From positions 62,001 to 126,000 of the forward strand of contig JADJUF010000022.1 of assembly GCA_016717005.1 (NCBI GenBank): 64,000 nt of DNA, written 5' to 3'. The position numbers and the translations under genes are program-made. This stretch comes from Myxococcales bacterium (GTDB lineage Bacteria; Myxococcota_A; Polyangia; Haliangiales; Haliangiaceae). Positions 41,549 through 52,930 of this stretch are shown piece by piece. Below the pieces are notes generated by a model, which ran no database searches, was not told where the DNA came from, and saw only the letters and a program-made list of their open reading frames with translations. Each line of letters opens with the position of its first letter. The first letter of the stretch is position 1.

Positions 41549-41809
41549 TCAGCGTACGACCGACGGCACCGCCGACGGATCGACCAGCGCGGCCCCCACC
41601 ACGGCCGCGAGCCCCAGGAACTGCAGGAACAGCGGATCCCGCGCCTGACGCCAGTGCACCAGCACATACGCGACCGCGACGGGCGGGATGAGCATGCCCA
41701 GGCCCCAGAGCGCGCTGGTGCTGAACGCCTGCCCCAGCATCCACAGGCCCCCCAGCACCATTGCGAGCAGGCCGAGGACGGCCGCGAGCGTGGCGAGGTA
41801 GTGCAGCAT
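41549..41809 (-). CDS. small membrane protein, paralogue A of the Het-C cassette
   Basis: An 86-residue membrane protein (YLATLAAVLGLLAMVLGGLW, ALWGLGMLIPPVAVAYVLVHW, then FLGLAAVVGAALV). By eye about half of the positions match the protein at 37403-37663. It is the first gene of the minus-strand cassette, ending 99 bp before the DUF4157-Het-C start. CACGAT ends 6 nt before ATG 41809, suggesting a leaderless promoter like that of its paralogue. Confidence 0.8.
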   Translation of the reverse strand: MLHYLATLAAVLGLLAMVLGGLWMLGQAFSTSALWGLGMLIPPVAVAYVLVHWRQARDPLFLQFLGLAAVVGAALVDPSAVPSVVR

Positions 41810-41971
41810 GCCTTGATCGTGGGCACGCCGCCGAGGTCTCGCAACCGCGGATCCGACGCGACCGAGCGCCGCACGGCGGTGGCGCGGCGCCTGCCAGCGT
41901 CCCCGCGGTGACGGGTCAGCGACCGGCGACCTGCGACCGCCGCGGCGTCGACCGCAGCGCGACGAGGACCG

Positions 41972-42384
41972 TCAGCGACCGCTGGCCGCGTCGAGCCGCG
42001 CCTGCGCCCACGCCACCTTGTTCACCAGGATCTTCCAGTCACCGTCGGTGGGCTTGTCGCCCCACTTCGCCAGCTCGGCCTCGCTGGTCTTCAGGTCGGC
42101 CTTGGCGACGTCGACGTCGACGTCGGCGCCCGGCACCGCCTGCTCGACCAGCACCTCGACCGCGCCGGCCGGGTCGATCCGCAGGTAGCCGGTCGAGATC
42201 GCGTAGCGCGCCTTGGTGCGCTCGCCGATCGTCAGCACGCCCGGCTTGAGCGCGGTCAAGAGCGGCGTGTGGCCCGGCAGCAGCTCGAACTCGCCCTCTT
42301 CGCCCGGCGCGGTCAACGCGTCGGTGTCCTCGTGGGCGATCACGCCCTTGGGCGTGACCACGTTGACGTCGAGCGCGGTCGCCA

Positions 42385-42385
<1 letters not shown>
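41972..42385 (-). CDS. atpC: ATP synthase F1 subunit epsilon
   Basis: The epsilon subunit of the F1 sector, 137 residues, part of the central stalk and an inhibitor of ATP hydrolysis. The N-terminal beta-sandwich shows VNVVTPKGVIAHEDTDALTAPGEEGEFELLPGHTPLLTAL, seen here as DVNVVTPKG and GEFELLPGHTPLLTALKPG, with the helical hairpin at the end (KADLKTSEAELAKW). It is the last gene of the operon. Its ATG shares one base with the beta stop (TGATG). Confidence 0.95.
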
Positions 42386-43836
<1,451 letters not shown>

Positions 43837-43896
43837 GGTGTGCTCTCGGACGAGGAGGGTTGGTTGCGAAAACGGGGGAGCGGGCCGGCGCGCGGC

Positions 43897-44768
43897 CTAA
43901 CCCTTGAGGGCCTCGGCGCCGCCGATGATCTCGAGCAGCTCCTTGGTGATCGAGGCCTGGCGGGCGCGGTTGTACTGGAGCGTGAGCTTGTTGATCATCT
44001 CGCCGGCGTTCTTGGTCGCCGACTCCATCGCGCTCATGCGGGCGCCGAACTCGCCGGCGATCGACTCGAGCGCCGCGCGGTACAGGCCGATCTGCACGTA
44101 CAGCGGCACCAGCCGGGTCAGGAGCTCTTCCTTGCTCGGCTCGTAGTCGTAGTCCTGGCCGACCACCTTGGCCGGCGCGCCCTTGACCTGCTCGGGCACG
44201 ACCGGCAGCACCTGCTTGACGACGGTGTCCTGGGTGATCGCGACTTGAACTCGTTGTAGACCACGAACACCCGGTCGGTCTTGCCCGAGGTGAAGTCGTC
44301 GATGATCCGCAGCGAGGTGTCGCCGGCCACCTGCAGCGCGGTCGCGCCGATCGGCGCGCCGTCGAAGCTGGTGATCTGGTAGTTGCGCCGGCTGAAGTAC
44401 TGGTTGGCCTTCTTGCCGATCAGCCGCAGGCTGACGTCGCACCCGACCAGCTCCTCGCGGATCAGGGCCTCGGTGCGCTTGATGATGTTGGTGTTGAACG
44501 CGCCGGCCAGGCCGCGGTCGCTGGTGAAGACCACCACGATCACGCGCTTGCCGTCGCGCCGCTCGAACAGCGGGTGCGCGTCGGTGCCGGCGACCTCGGC
44601 CAGCTCGCTCACGACCGTCGCCAGCGCCGCCGCGTACGGGCGGGCCGCGATGATCGCGTCCTGGGCGCGGCGCAGCTTGGCCGCCGCGACCAGCTTCATC
44701 GCGCGCGTGATCTTGCGGGTGTTCTTGACCGACCCGATGCGCTTGCGGATGGCCTTGAGCGACGGCAT
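43897..44768 (-). CDS. atpG: ATP synthase F1 subunit gamma (frameshift in sequence)
   Basis: The rotating gamma subunit, about 290 residues. The N-terminal coil MPSLKAIRKRIGSVKNTRKIT and the C-terminal coil MINKLTLQYNRARQASITKELLEIIGGAEAL are both clear, but in different frames. The break is at about 44243, where one G appears to be missing (AAGTCGCG for AAGGTCGCG, restoring EFKVAITQ). Since this is an essential part of the only F1 operon seen, it is almost surely an error of the sequence rather than a dead gene. The start is one base past the alpha stop. Confidence 0.95.
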
Positions 44769-44769
44769 G

Positions 44770-46295
<1,526 letters not shown>

Positions 46296-46354
46296 GGCGG
46301 CTTCCTTCGATCGTTGGGGATGCGTGCGGGAATCGGTGGGCCCGGCGGACCGGG

Positions 46355-46894
46355 CTAGCGGGACAGCTCGTCGCGCAGGACCCGGAGCTGGGTGCGCAGG
46401 CTGCCGTCGTAGACGACGTCGCCGACCTTGGCGACGACGCCGCCGAGCAGGGTGGGATCCTCGCGCTTGGAGAGGACGACCTTCTTGCCCGACAGGCGCT
46501 CGAGCGTGGCGGTGAGCTGCGTGACCTGGGCTGGGGTGAGCACGGTGGCCGAGACCACCTCGGCCGCGACCCGCCCGGCGCGCTCCTCGACCATCGCGTC
46601 GACCTCGCGCGCGATGTCGGGGACGACCGCGAGGCGCTCGTTGTCGAGCAGCAGGTTGCAGAACGTCTTGGTCAGCGGCTGGGCCGCGAGCCGGGCCAGC
46701 AGCGCGTCGACGATCGCGCGGCGCTTGGCCTTGGGGTACGAGTGGTTGCCGAGCACCTCGCCCAGCTCGGGCGCGGTCTTGTAGGCGGCGGCCAGGCCGC
46801 GCAGGTCGGCGGCGACCTGGTCGATGACGTTGGCGGCGACCGCCAGATCCATGATGGCGCGCGCGTAGCGGCGCGCGAGGCTACCAGCCTGCAT
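46355..46894 (-). CDS. atpH: ATP synthase F1 subunit delta
   Basis: The delta subunit (OSCP homologue), 179 residues, which ties the b stalk to the top of F1. It starts with LARRYARAIMDLA, typical of the family, and ends with DPTLLGGVVAKVGDVVYDGSLRTQLRVLRDEL, of which GGVVAKVGDVVYDGS is the hallmark. The frame is intact. Its ATG shares one base with the b stop (TGATG). Confidence 0.96.
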   Translation of the reverse strand: MQAGSLARRYARAIMDLAVAANVIDQVAADLRGLAAAYKTAPELGEVLGNHSYPKAKRRAIVDALLARLAAQPLTKTFCNLLLDNERLAVVPDIAREVDAMVEERAGRVAAEVVSATVLTPAQVTQLTATLERLSGKKVVLSKREDPTLLGGVVAKVGDVVYDGSLRTQLRVLRDELSR

Positions 46895-47664
46895 CAGATG
46901 GCTCCCTTGCTGCCGCGCGCGGCGGCCTCGACGTCGCGGATGAAGCCGTCGACCAACGACGCGTGGTCGGTGGCGTTGGTCTTCTCGCGCAGGAGCTTCT
47001 CGGCGGCGCCGGCCGCCGCGACCGCGACCTCGCGGGCCAGCTCGGCGCGGGCGCGCTCGATCTCGGCGGCGATGCGCAGCTCGGCGTCGCGCTTGACCGC
47101 GGCGGCCTGGGTCTCGGCGTTGGCGAGGATGCGGGCCTTGTCGGCCTCGGCGTCGGCGCGCATGCCCTTGAGCAGCGCGTCCATCTCGGCCTCGGACGCG
47201 GCCAGCTTGCCGTTGTACTCGTCGAGCTTGGCCGCGGCCTGCTTGCGCAGCTTGGCGGCCTCGTCGAGCGCGCCCTTGATCTCGTCGGACCGCGTCTCGG
47301 CCATCTTGCGCGCCGGCGGACCGCCGAGCTTCGCGAGGATGACCAGCAGGATGCCGAAGTTGAGCAGCATGAGCACGAACGGCGCGCTCATCGGCTCTTC
47401 TTCGTGACCCTCGGCCAGCGGCGCGTCGCCGAGCTTGCCGTCGCCCATCTTGCCGCCCGCGACGTCCTTGTTGCGGTAGCTGATGCCGAAGAAGTTGAAG
47501 TGCTTGCTCGGGTCGGCGTGGCCGCCGTGGGCCTCGCCGTGCTCGGCGCCAGCGTGGGCCTCACCGGCCGGGACCTCGGCCTGATCGGCCGGCTGGGCCA
47601 GCGCCACCGCGGGCGCGCCGACGAGCGCGGCGGCGAGCGCGAGCGAACGAACGAAGGAGCGCAT
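46894..47664 (-). CDS. atpF: ATP synthase F0 subunit b with signal peptide and His-rich extension
   Basis: The b subunit, stalk of F0, 256 residues, far longer than the usual 155-170. An N-terminal signal-like sequence (LALAAALVGAPAVALAQ) is followed by an acidic/His-rich stretch (HAGAEHGEAHGGHAD, then KHFNFFGI); the normal membrane helix comes only at about 95-113 (FVLMLLNFGILLVILAKLGG), and the long coiled coil after it. If cleaved, the His-rich part would face the periplasm. It is translationally coupled to b' and delta. Confidence 0.94.
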   Translation of the reverse strand: MRSFVRSLALAAALVGAPAVALAQPADQAEVPAGEAHAGAEHGEAHGGHADPSKHFNFFGISYRNKDVAGGKMGDGKLGDAPLAEGHEEEPMSAPFVLMLLNFGILLVILAKLGGPPARKMAETRSDEIKGALDEAAKLRKQAAAKLDEYNGKLAASEAEMDALLKGMRADAEADKARILANAETQAAAVKRDAELRIAAEIERARAELAREVAVAAAGAAEKLLREKTNATDHASLVDGFIRDVEAAARGSKGAI

Positions 47665-48134
47665 CAGGCGATCTCCCGGCCGAGCAGCTGCTTGGCCATG
47701 CGGCGCGCGATCAGCTGGGCCTGGGGCACCAGCTCGGCGCGGGCGGCCTCGGTCTCACGCTTGACCGTGGCGGTGGCGGTGTCCATCGCCGCCTGGGCGG
47801 TGGTGCGGGCCTTGTCCGAGACCTCGCGCTCGTGCGCGGCGGCCTCGGCGCGGATCTTCCGCTGCTCGGCCGCGGCCTTGGCGCGCGCCGCAGCCAGCTT
47901 GGTGTCGTAGTCCGCGAGCTTGCTGTCGGCCTCGGCGCTCATGCGCTCGGCCTCGGCGCGCGCGCCGTCGATGCCGGCGATGCGCTTGGCGCGGAGCTTC
48001 AAGTACGGCTGGAACAACAGCTTGTTGGCGGCGAAGAACATCACCGCGAACAGGACGAACTGGATGATGATCGTCCCGTCGATGTCGATCAGGGGCTGGT
48101 TGCCTGCAACCACCTCGACCAGCGTCGGTTCCAT
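47664..48134 (-). CDS. ATP synthase F0 subunit b'
   Basis: A second b-type subunit of 156 residues. One membrane helix (IIIQFVLFAVMFFAANKLLF, about 22-41) is followed by a long Ala/Glu-rich coiled coil (RAEAERMSAEADSKLADYDTK in part). Bacteria with separate b and b' make a heterodimeric outer stalk. It is the first gene of the operon, with AAGAGG before ATG 48134 and a near-consensus promoter 53 bp upstream. Subunits a and c (atpB, atpE) are absent from this operon and must be elsewhere. Confidence 0.93.
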   Translation of the reverse strand: MEPTLVEVVAGNQPLIDIDGTIIIQFVLFAVMFFAANKLLFQPYLKLRAKRIAGIDGARAEAERMSAEADSKLADYDTKLAAARAKAAAEQRKIRAEAAAHEREVSDKARTTAQAAMDTATATVKRETEAARAELVPQAQLIARRMAKQLLGREIA

Positions 48135-48186
48135 TGTAACCTCTTGAAAATCCTAGCGTCCAGGCGTTTTGCCTCGGCGCGGGGCG

Positions 48187-48216
48187 CTTATACGGTGGGC
48201 CCCGCCGTACTGTCAA
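48187..48216 (-). promoter_or_regulatory. near-consensus sigma-70 promoter of the ATP synthase operon
   Basis: On the minus strand TTGACA (48216-48211), an 18-nt spacer and TATAAG (48192-48187). The transcript would start near 48180, leaving a leader of about 45 nt with AAGAGG before ATG 48134. It is much closer to consensus than the other promoters here, as suits a strong housekeeping operon. The rest of the gap to 48416 holds a CCATATATGG palindrome (48279-48288) and no gene. Confidence 0.8.
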
Positions 48217-48416
48217 CCCAGGGATGCCGCGGCCCTGGACGATCGCCTGCGACAATCCGACGCACACGCCCGCTACACCCATATATGGCGGCGGGTTGGG
48301 GCGAGCCCGCGGGGTCTGCGGCGATCGCTGATCCCTGCGGATTCATTTTCACCGCGAATGGTCCTCAACCAGGCCGGATCTTGCCGGGTCCCCACCTGCG
48401 GCGGAGCCCGCGCCCT

Positions 48417-48998
48417 TCAGCCCTCCGGCAACAGCGTCGCGACGGCGAGGGCGACCTCGGGCAGACCGGCGACCGTCAGCGTCGCGTCGGATCCCACGGT
48501 CATCACGCGGCGGTACTCGCCGTCGATCGGATCGGTGTGGACATGGACCGCGCGGTGGACGAGATCGACGACCCAGTAGGTCGGCACGCCGCCACGGGCG
48601 TACGCGCGGGCCTTGGGCCCGAGGTCGTAGGCCAGCCGTGAGCGCGACACCTCGACCACCAGCACCGCGGAGCGCGGTCGCTGTGGCCGCGCGGTCGCGG
48701 CGACCACGGCCACATCGGGCTCGGGCAGGGACCAGTCGGAGACCGCGAGGCCGCTGTGCGAATACACCATCCACGCGTCGCCGAGCGCACGACTCAGGTG
48801 ACGCGCCAGCACGGCGACGACCCACGCGTGGGTCTCCCCTTGTGGGCTCATGACGACCAGCTCGCCGTCGAGCAGCTCGATCGGCTCATCCTCGAACGCC
48901 CCGAGGTCGATCAGCTGCTCGAACTCCACGCGCTTGAGGCCGCGCACCGGCGGCCGCGCGTCGGCTCCACCTGTCCGGTCCTGCATCGTCCCGACCAT
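48417..48998 (-). CDS. Uma2-family (DUF820) restriction-endonuclease-fold protein
   Basis: A 193-residue protein of the Uma2/DUF820 family, which has a PD-(D/E)XK nuclease fold. The fold residues show as EPIELLDGELVVMSPQG, LPEPDVAVV (the Asp) and LVVEVSRSRLAYDLGPKARAYARGGVPTYWVVDL, of which VVEVS and the following Lys complete the site. These proteins are very numerous in myxobacteria and cyanobacteria; their job is unclear. GGGGAGG lies before ATG 48998 (ATG 48986 possible). A second copy is at 52927-53558, and both share a palindrome upstream. Confidence 0.9.
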   Translation of the reverse strand: MVGTMQDRTGGADARPPVRGLKRVEFEQLIDLGAFEDEPIELLDGELVVMSPQGETHAWVVAVLARHLSRALGDAWMVYSHSGLAVSDWSLPEPDVAVVAATARPQRPRSAVLVVEVSRSRLAYDLGPKARAYARGGVPTYWVVDLVHRAVHVHTDPIDGEYRRVMTVGSDATLTVAGLPEVALAVATLLPEG

Positions 48999-49364
48999 AC
49001 CACCTCCCCATCGAGCCACGCTCCAGCAATCCACGCGCCACGGCCAACCGCGCGGATCGTCGTCGCACGATGTCCGGATCCCGGACGAATGGCCGAGGCT
49101 CGGCCGGCGCACGCCGGACCTCGGTCGCTGGCGCATGTCCGGCGGCGTGATGGCACGCGGCGCGATCGATGCGTCGGACGACGGCGCCGGTCGGTGCGCG
49201 CCGCGTCCGGCCTCCCGGCGCGGGTGACGCGGCCGCCGAAGCCGCCGGCGCCTTGACCCGCGCCGCGTCGGCGTGCGGTCGCAGCGCGGCGCACCGAGGC
49301 CGGGTCGCCGACGCCGCGACGGCAAGCGGGTACCGCCGGCGGCGCTTCGATGCCACCCTGGGGC
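48999..49364. other. gene-free stretch upstream of Uma2 gene
   Basis: Some 366 bases between two divergent genes. I see the ribosome site of the Uma2 gene at the left end, the palindrome at 49072-49086, several CCGG-rich inverted sequences, and no convincing reading frame, RNA or terminator. Confidence 0.6.
49072..49086. promoter_or_regulatory. palindrome shared by both Uma2 upstream regions
   Basis: GTCCGGATCCCGGAC: 6-bp arms around ATC, 73 bp upstream of the Uma2 start. The same 15 bases, preceded by AT and followed closely by AAT, occur at 53661-53675 before the other Uma2 gene. Confidence 0.55.
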
Positions 49365-49667
49365 ATGGCCAAGAAGCGGATCACCTCGGTGCGGCTCGTC
49401 GATGGCGCGCCCGCGACCGGCTGGCAGCCCAGCGACATCGCGCGGGTCACGTGGCAGGAGGACGGCGGGATGTTCCCCGCCGACCACCCCGCCGACAAGG
49501 TCGCGCGCGCGATCAACGCCGGCGAGCAGTACTACGTGCGCGCCGCCGACGGCACCGACACCCCGGTCGCGACCAAGCTGCGCCACGGCGCGTACTCGCT
49601 CGTCGCCCCGGCCGAGCCGGCCGACCCCGCCCTGCCCGATCGCCTGACCGCGCTGCCGACGTACTGA
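49365..49667 (+). CDS. small DUF3892-family protein
   Basis: A 100-residue protein whose pattern (ITSVRLVDG near the start, IARVTW, KVARAINAGEQYYVRA, LRHGAYSL, ending in RLTALPTY) fits DUF3892, a small family of unknown role found in several phyla. There is no signal or membrane segment. The start at ATG 49365 is preferred to 49350 because MAKKRIT is typical of the family; no clear ribosome site is seen. It is convergent with the aldo/keto reductase gene. Confidence 0.75.
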   Translation: MAKKRITSVRLVDGAPATGWQPSDIARVTWQEDGGMFPADHPADKVARAINAGEQYYVRAADGTDTPVATKLRHGAYSLVAPAEPADPALPDRLTALPTY

Positions 49668-49690
49668 GCCTCAGAGGGTCCGGCGCGGCG

Positions 49691-50512
49691 CTACGCGCCG
49701 ATCGCCTCGACGACCGCGACGTCGGCGGGGTCGAGCGTGATCACGAGCGCGGTCAGGTCGGCGCGCAGGTGCTCGGCCGAGCTGCTGCCGGTCAGCGGCA
49801 GCATGCCGACGGTCCGCGCGAACGCGAACACCGTCTGGGACGGGTCGAGCCCGCGGCGGCGGCCGACCGCGGCGAGCCGCGGGCTGGTCAGCTCGCGCTG
49901 GTTGGCGGTGAGCAGCGAGAACCCCTGGTAGGTCACGCCGTGGGCGGCGCACGCCGCGCGCACCTCGCGGTCCCAGCCCATGCGCGCGTAGCAGCGGTTC
50001 TGGACGAACGTCGGCGCGATCCGCGCGCTGGCGACCAGCGCGGTGAGCTGATCGGCGCTGATGTTCGACACGCCGAGGTGGCGCACCCGGCCGGCGTCGT
50101 GGAGCGCCTCCATCGCGGTCCACACCTCGCGATCCTCCGGCCGCCAGCCGAGCGCGGACCACGGGCCGTGCAACACGTAGCTGTCGATCACGTCGGTCCC
50201 GAGGTGGCTGCACGAGCTGGCGAACGACTGTGCGACCTGATCGGGGAGCGGCGCCGCAGGGTCGTACGGGAGCCGCTCGTCCTGGCCGCGCGCGTAGGTG
50301 AACTTGGTCTGCAGGAACAGCTCGGCGCGCGGGACGCCCGCCTGCGCGATCGCCTCGCCGACGGCGGCCTCGACGTAGTGCTTGCGCTGGTTGGCGGTGT
50401 CGATGCCGCGGAAGCCCGCGGCCAGCGCCTGCGCGGTCAGCGCCGCGGTGCGCTCCTCCTTCCAGGCGGTGCCGTACAGGATCGGCGGGACGGGGGCGCG
50501 CGCGGTCGGCAT
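49691..50512 (-). CDS. aldo/keto reductase
   Basis: An NADPH-dependent reductase of 273 residues with a TIM-barrel fold. The catalytic tetrad is visible: Asp38 in GIDTANQ, Tyr46 in RKHY, Lys70 in LQTKF and His115 in SYVLHGPW. ADLGVSNIS-type cofactor strand appears as VRHLGVSNIS, and GSSSAEHL forms the phosphate-binding end. The GIDTANQRKHY variant marks a subfamily in which the Asp-Tyr spacing is longer than usual. The substrate is unknown. TAGCGT (50524-50519) ends 6 nt before ATG 50512, a leaderless promoter. Confidence 0.93.
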   Translation of the reverse strand: MPTARAPVPPILYGTAWKEERTAALTAQALAAGFRGIDTANQRKHYVEAAVGEAIAQAGVPRAELFLQTKFTYARGQDERLPYDPAAPLPDQVAQSFASSCSHLGTDVIDSYVLHGPWSALGWRPEDREVWTAMEALHDAGRVRHLGVSNISADQLTALVASARIAPTFVQNRCYARMGWDREVRAACAAHGVTYQGFSLLTANQRELTSPRLAAVGRRRGLDPSQTVFAFARTVGMLPLTGSSSAEHLRADLTALVITLDPADVAVVEAIGA

Positions 50513-50559
50513 GGGTCCACGCTACACCGAGCGCCGAGGACCGGCGCCCGTTCCCGCGT

Positions 50560-50665
50560 CCGGCTCCGGCGCCCGTTCCGGCTCCGGCTCCGGTTCCGGC
50601 TCCGGTTCCCGTTCCGGCTCCGGCTCCGGTTCCGGTTCCGGCTCCGGCTCCGGTTCCGGTTCCGG
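50560..50665. repeat. hexanucleotide repeat GGCTCC / GGTTCC
   Basis: About 17 hexamers alternating GGCTCC and GGTTCC, lying within 50 bp of the aldo/keto reductase start, upstream of it. No protein seems to be made from it. It is prone to slippage and could vary in length. Confidence 0.8.
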
Positions 50666-50689
50666 CGTGGGCGCCAGCAGCCGTCTTCC

Positions 50690-51022
50690 GATCGGCCGAC
50701 ACCCGGCCCGCCTGCCAGCTCCCGATCGGCTGACACCCGGCGCGCCGCCAGCTCCCGACCCTCGGCCGCCAGCTCCCGATCGGCCGCCAGCTCCCGATCG
50801 GCTGACACCCGGCGCGCGGCCAGCTCCCGATCGGCTGACACCCGGCGCGCGCCAGCCAGCTCCCGATCGGCTGACACCCGGCGCGCCGCCAGCTCCCGAT
50901 CGGCCGGCCAGCTCCCGATCGGCTGACACCCGGCGTCCCGCCATCGTCCGATCGGCTGACACCCGGCGTCCCGCCATCGTCCGATCGGCTGACACCCGTC
51001 GTGCCGGACACCCGTCGTGCCG
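50690..51022. repeat. 33-bp tandem repeats GATCGGCTGACACCCG
   Basis: About eight units holding GATCGGCTGACACCCG plus CCAGCTCC, and three shortened ones. The unit is roughly 33 bp and there are no unique spacers, so this is not CRISPR. Together with the hexamer tract it fills the 563-base gene-free gap 50513-51075; the promoter of the DUF2279 gene (TAGCGT, 51064-51069) lies at the right end. Confidence 0.85.
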
Positions 51023-51075
51023 GCGATCACGGGCGGGTGGCCGCGGCGCCGCGGATTCTGGGGTAGCGTGTGCCG

Positions 51076-52098
51076 GTGCGCTTCGTCGTCGCCACGCTGA
51101 TCGCGCTGGTCGCGGTCACCGCCGCGCCCGCGGCCCGCGCCGATTGCACCCTGGCCCTCGCCGACGCGCCGTGCCTGACCCCGTGGCTCGATCAGGGCGC
51201 GCCGATGCCGTGGCGCGCGCCGGCGCCGCCGCCCGATCATCGCGGGCGCGCGGCCGCGGTGGTCGGCGGGCTGTACGTCGGCTTCAGCGCGTGGGCCTAC
51301 CTGGCGTGGTACCGCGACGTCGAGTCGCTCGACGAGTTCGGCGTCGGCGGCGACGGCTGGTTCGGGCGCAACACCTACGCCGGCGGCGCCGACAAGCTCG
51401 GCCACGCCTGGGCCACGTACACGCTCGGGCGCGCGACCACCGGCGTGCTGCGCTGGGGCGGCTTCGGCCGCACCTCGGCCGCGATCGCCGGCGCCGCGCT
51501 GTCGTGGAGCCTGTTCCTCGCCGTCGAGGTCAAGGACGGCTTCTACTACAAGTTCTCGCCCGGCGACTTCGCGTTCAACAGCGCCGGCGCCGCCCTCGCC
51601 GCGGCGATGGTGCTGGTGCCCGCGCTCGATCGCTGGCTCGACTTCCGGGTCCAGTACTTCCCGAGCGACGAGTACCTGGGGCTGTGGCGCGGCGAGTACA
51701 ACGGGCCCAAGAAGGGCAACAGCCTGAACATCGCCGAGGACTACTCGGGCGAGACCTACGTGCTGGCGCTGCACCTCGGCGCGGTGCCGCGGCCGCGCGC
51801 GACCCCGCGGGCGGTCGCGACCGCGCTCGAGTACCTCGACCTCGGCGTCGGGTTCGAGAGCCGCAAGTACAAGCCCGACGCCGCGGCCGACGCCGTCCCG
51901 ACGCAGCGGCTGTTCCTCGGCGTCACGCTCGATCTGCAGCACGTGCTCGATCGCGCGCTGGGCGGTCGCCCGAGCCGGGCCGCGCGCGTCACCCGCGCGA
52001 TCGGGCGCAACCTGTTCGAGTACCTGGCGCCGCCGTTCGCGCTGGTGCCGGTGGTGTCGAGCACCCGCGACGCCAGCGGTCCGGCCCCGCCGCAGTAG
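51076..52098 (+). CDS. DUF2279-family exported protein
   Basis: A protein of about 340 residues. A signal sequence (FVVATLIALVAVTAAPAARA) precedes a mature part with membrane-like helices and the DUF2279 (YfiM-like) hallmark GGADKLGHAWATY...EVKDGF...FSPGDFAFNSAGA. A beta-rich C-terminal part follows. The role of the family is unknown; it sits in the envelope. GTG 51076 is chosen because TAGCGT ends 6 nt before it; GTG 51070 is directly next to the hexamer. The gene end is echoed once downstream (52144-52169). Confidence 0.85.
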   Translation: MRFVVATLIALVAVTAAPAARADCTLALADAPCLTPWLDQGAPMPWRAPAPPPDHRGRAAAVVGGLYVGFSAWAYLAWYRDVESLDEFGVGGDGWFGRNTYAGGADKLGHAWATYTLGRATTGVLRWGGFGRTSAAIAGAALSWSLFLAVEVKDGFYYKFSPGDFAFNSAGAALAAAMVLVPALDRWLDFRVQYFPSDEYLGLWRGEYNGPKKGNSLNIAEDYSGETYVLALHLGAVPRPRATPRAVATALEYLDLGVGFESRKYKPDAAADAVPTQRLFLGVTLDLQHVLDRALGGRPSRAARVTRAIGRNLFEYLAPPFALVPVVSSTRDASGPAPPQ

Positions 52099-52169
52099 CG
52101 GTACGCGTCGGGCGTTCGACCGGGTCGCCGTGACCGCGACGCAGCGGCCCGGCCCCGACGCAGTAGCGG
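52076..52169 (+). repeat. echo of the DUF2279 gene end
   Basis: The 26 bases holding the last codons and stop (52076-52101, with CCCGCCGCAGTAGCGG at the end) recur at 52144-52169 with 24 identical. The spacing is 68 bp. The second copy ends just before the convergent aldolase gene. Confidence 0.75.
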
Positions 52170-52173
52170 CGAT

Positions 52174-52930
52174 CTACAGGTGGTAGCCGGGGTTGTCGCG
52201 CTCGAGCTTGCGCAGGAGCCCCGGCCACGCCAGCCCGGCGCCGAGGCCGCGCATGACCGCCGCCTGCTGCGCGTTGGCGCCGGCGATGATCCGCGGATCG
52301 ACCGGGATCAGCTCGCCGCCGCCCTGGGCCCGCACCTGGATCGCGCAGGTCGCCTCGAACACGTACATGCGCAGGAACGCGTCGGCGACCGACTCGCCGA
52401 CGGTGAGCAGGCCGTGGTTGCGCAGCATCAGGAAGCCGTTGGTGCCGAGGTCGTTGACCAGCCGCGGCTTCTCGTCATCGCGCAAGGCCACCCCCTCGTA
52501 GGCGTGGTAGCCGAGCGACGCCAGGACGAAGATCGACTGCTGCGAGATCGGCAGCACGCCGCCCTGCTGGGCCGACACCGCCACGCCGTTGAGGCTGTGG
52601 GTGTGCAGCACGCACTGCGCGTCCTCGCGCGCGGCGTGGACGGCGCTGTGGATCGTGAAGCCGGCCGGGTTGATCTCGTGCGGGCTCGGCAGGACCGGGC
52701 GCCGGTGAGGTCGACTCTGACCAGGCTCGACGCGGTGATCTCTCGAACAACATCCCGTACGGGTTGATGAGGAAGTGGTGGCTGGCGCCCGGCACCCGGG
52801 CAGAGATGTGGGTGAACACCAGATCGTCCCAGCCGTAGCGCGCCACCAGCCGGTAGCACGCGGCCAGATCGACCCGGGTCTGCCACTCGTCGCTGCTGAC
52901 CTGACCGCGGACCGAGTCGGAGCTGCTCAT
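52174..52930 (-). CDS. class II aldolase/adducin family protein (two frameshifts)
   Basis: A class II aldolase/adducin-type zinc enzyme of about 250 residues; such enzymes cleave or epimerise sugar phosphates, but specificity cannot be read. It shows WDDLVFTHISARVPG at the N-terminal side, HTHS in VLHTHSLNGVAV (zinc ligands) and LRNHGLLTVGESVADAF (the third His). Frameshifts near 52745 and 52705 split it into three frames. ATG 52930 overlaps the stop of the Uma2 gene as ATGA, so the two are translated together, an odd pairing. Confidence 0.85.

Noticed and set aside
48279..48288. CCATATATGG as a CArG-box-like regulatory site
   Set aside because: Isolated short AT palindrome; no bacterial regulator of that specificity is known to me, and the operon's own promoter is elsewhere.
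50690..51022. CRISPR-like array of about 33-bp repeats
   Set aside because: There are no unique spacers; the units abut or differ only by shortened copies, and no cas gene is near. It is a plain tandem repeat.
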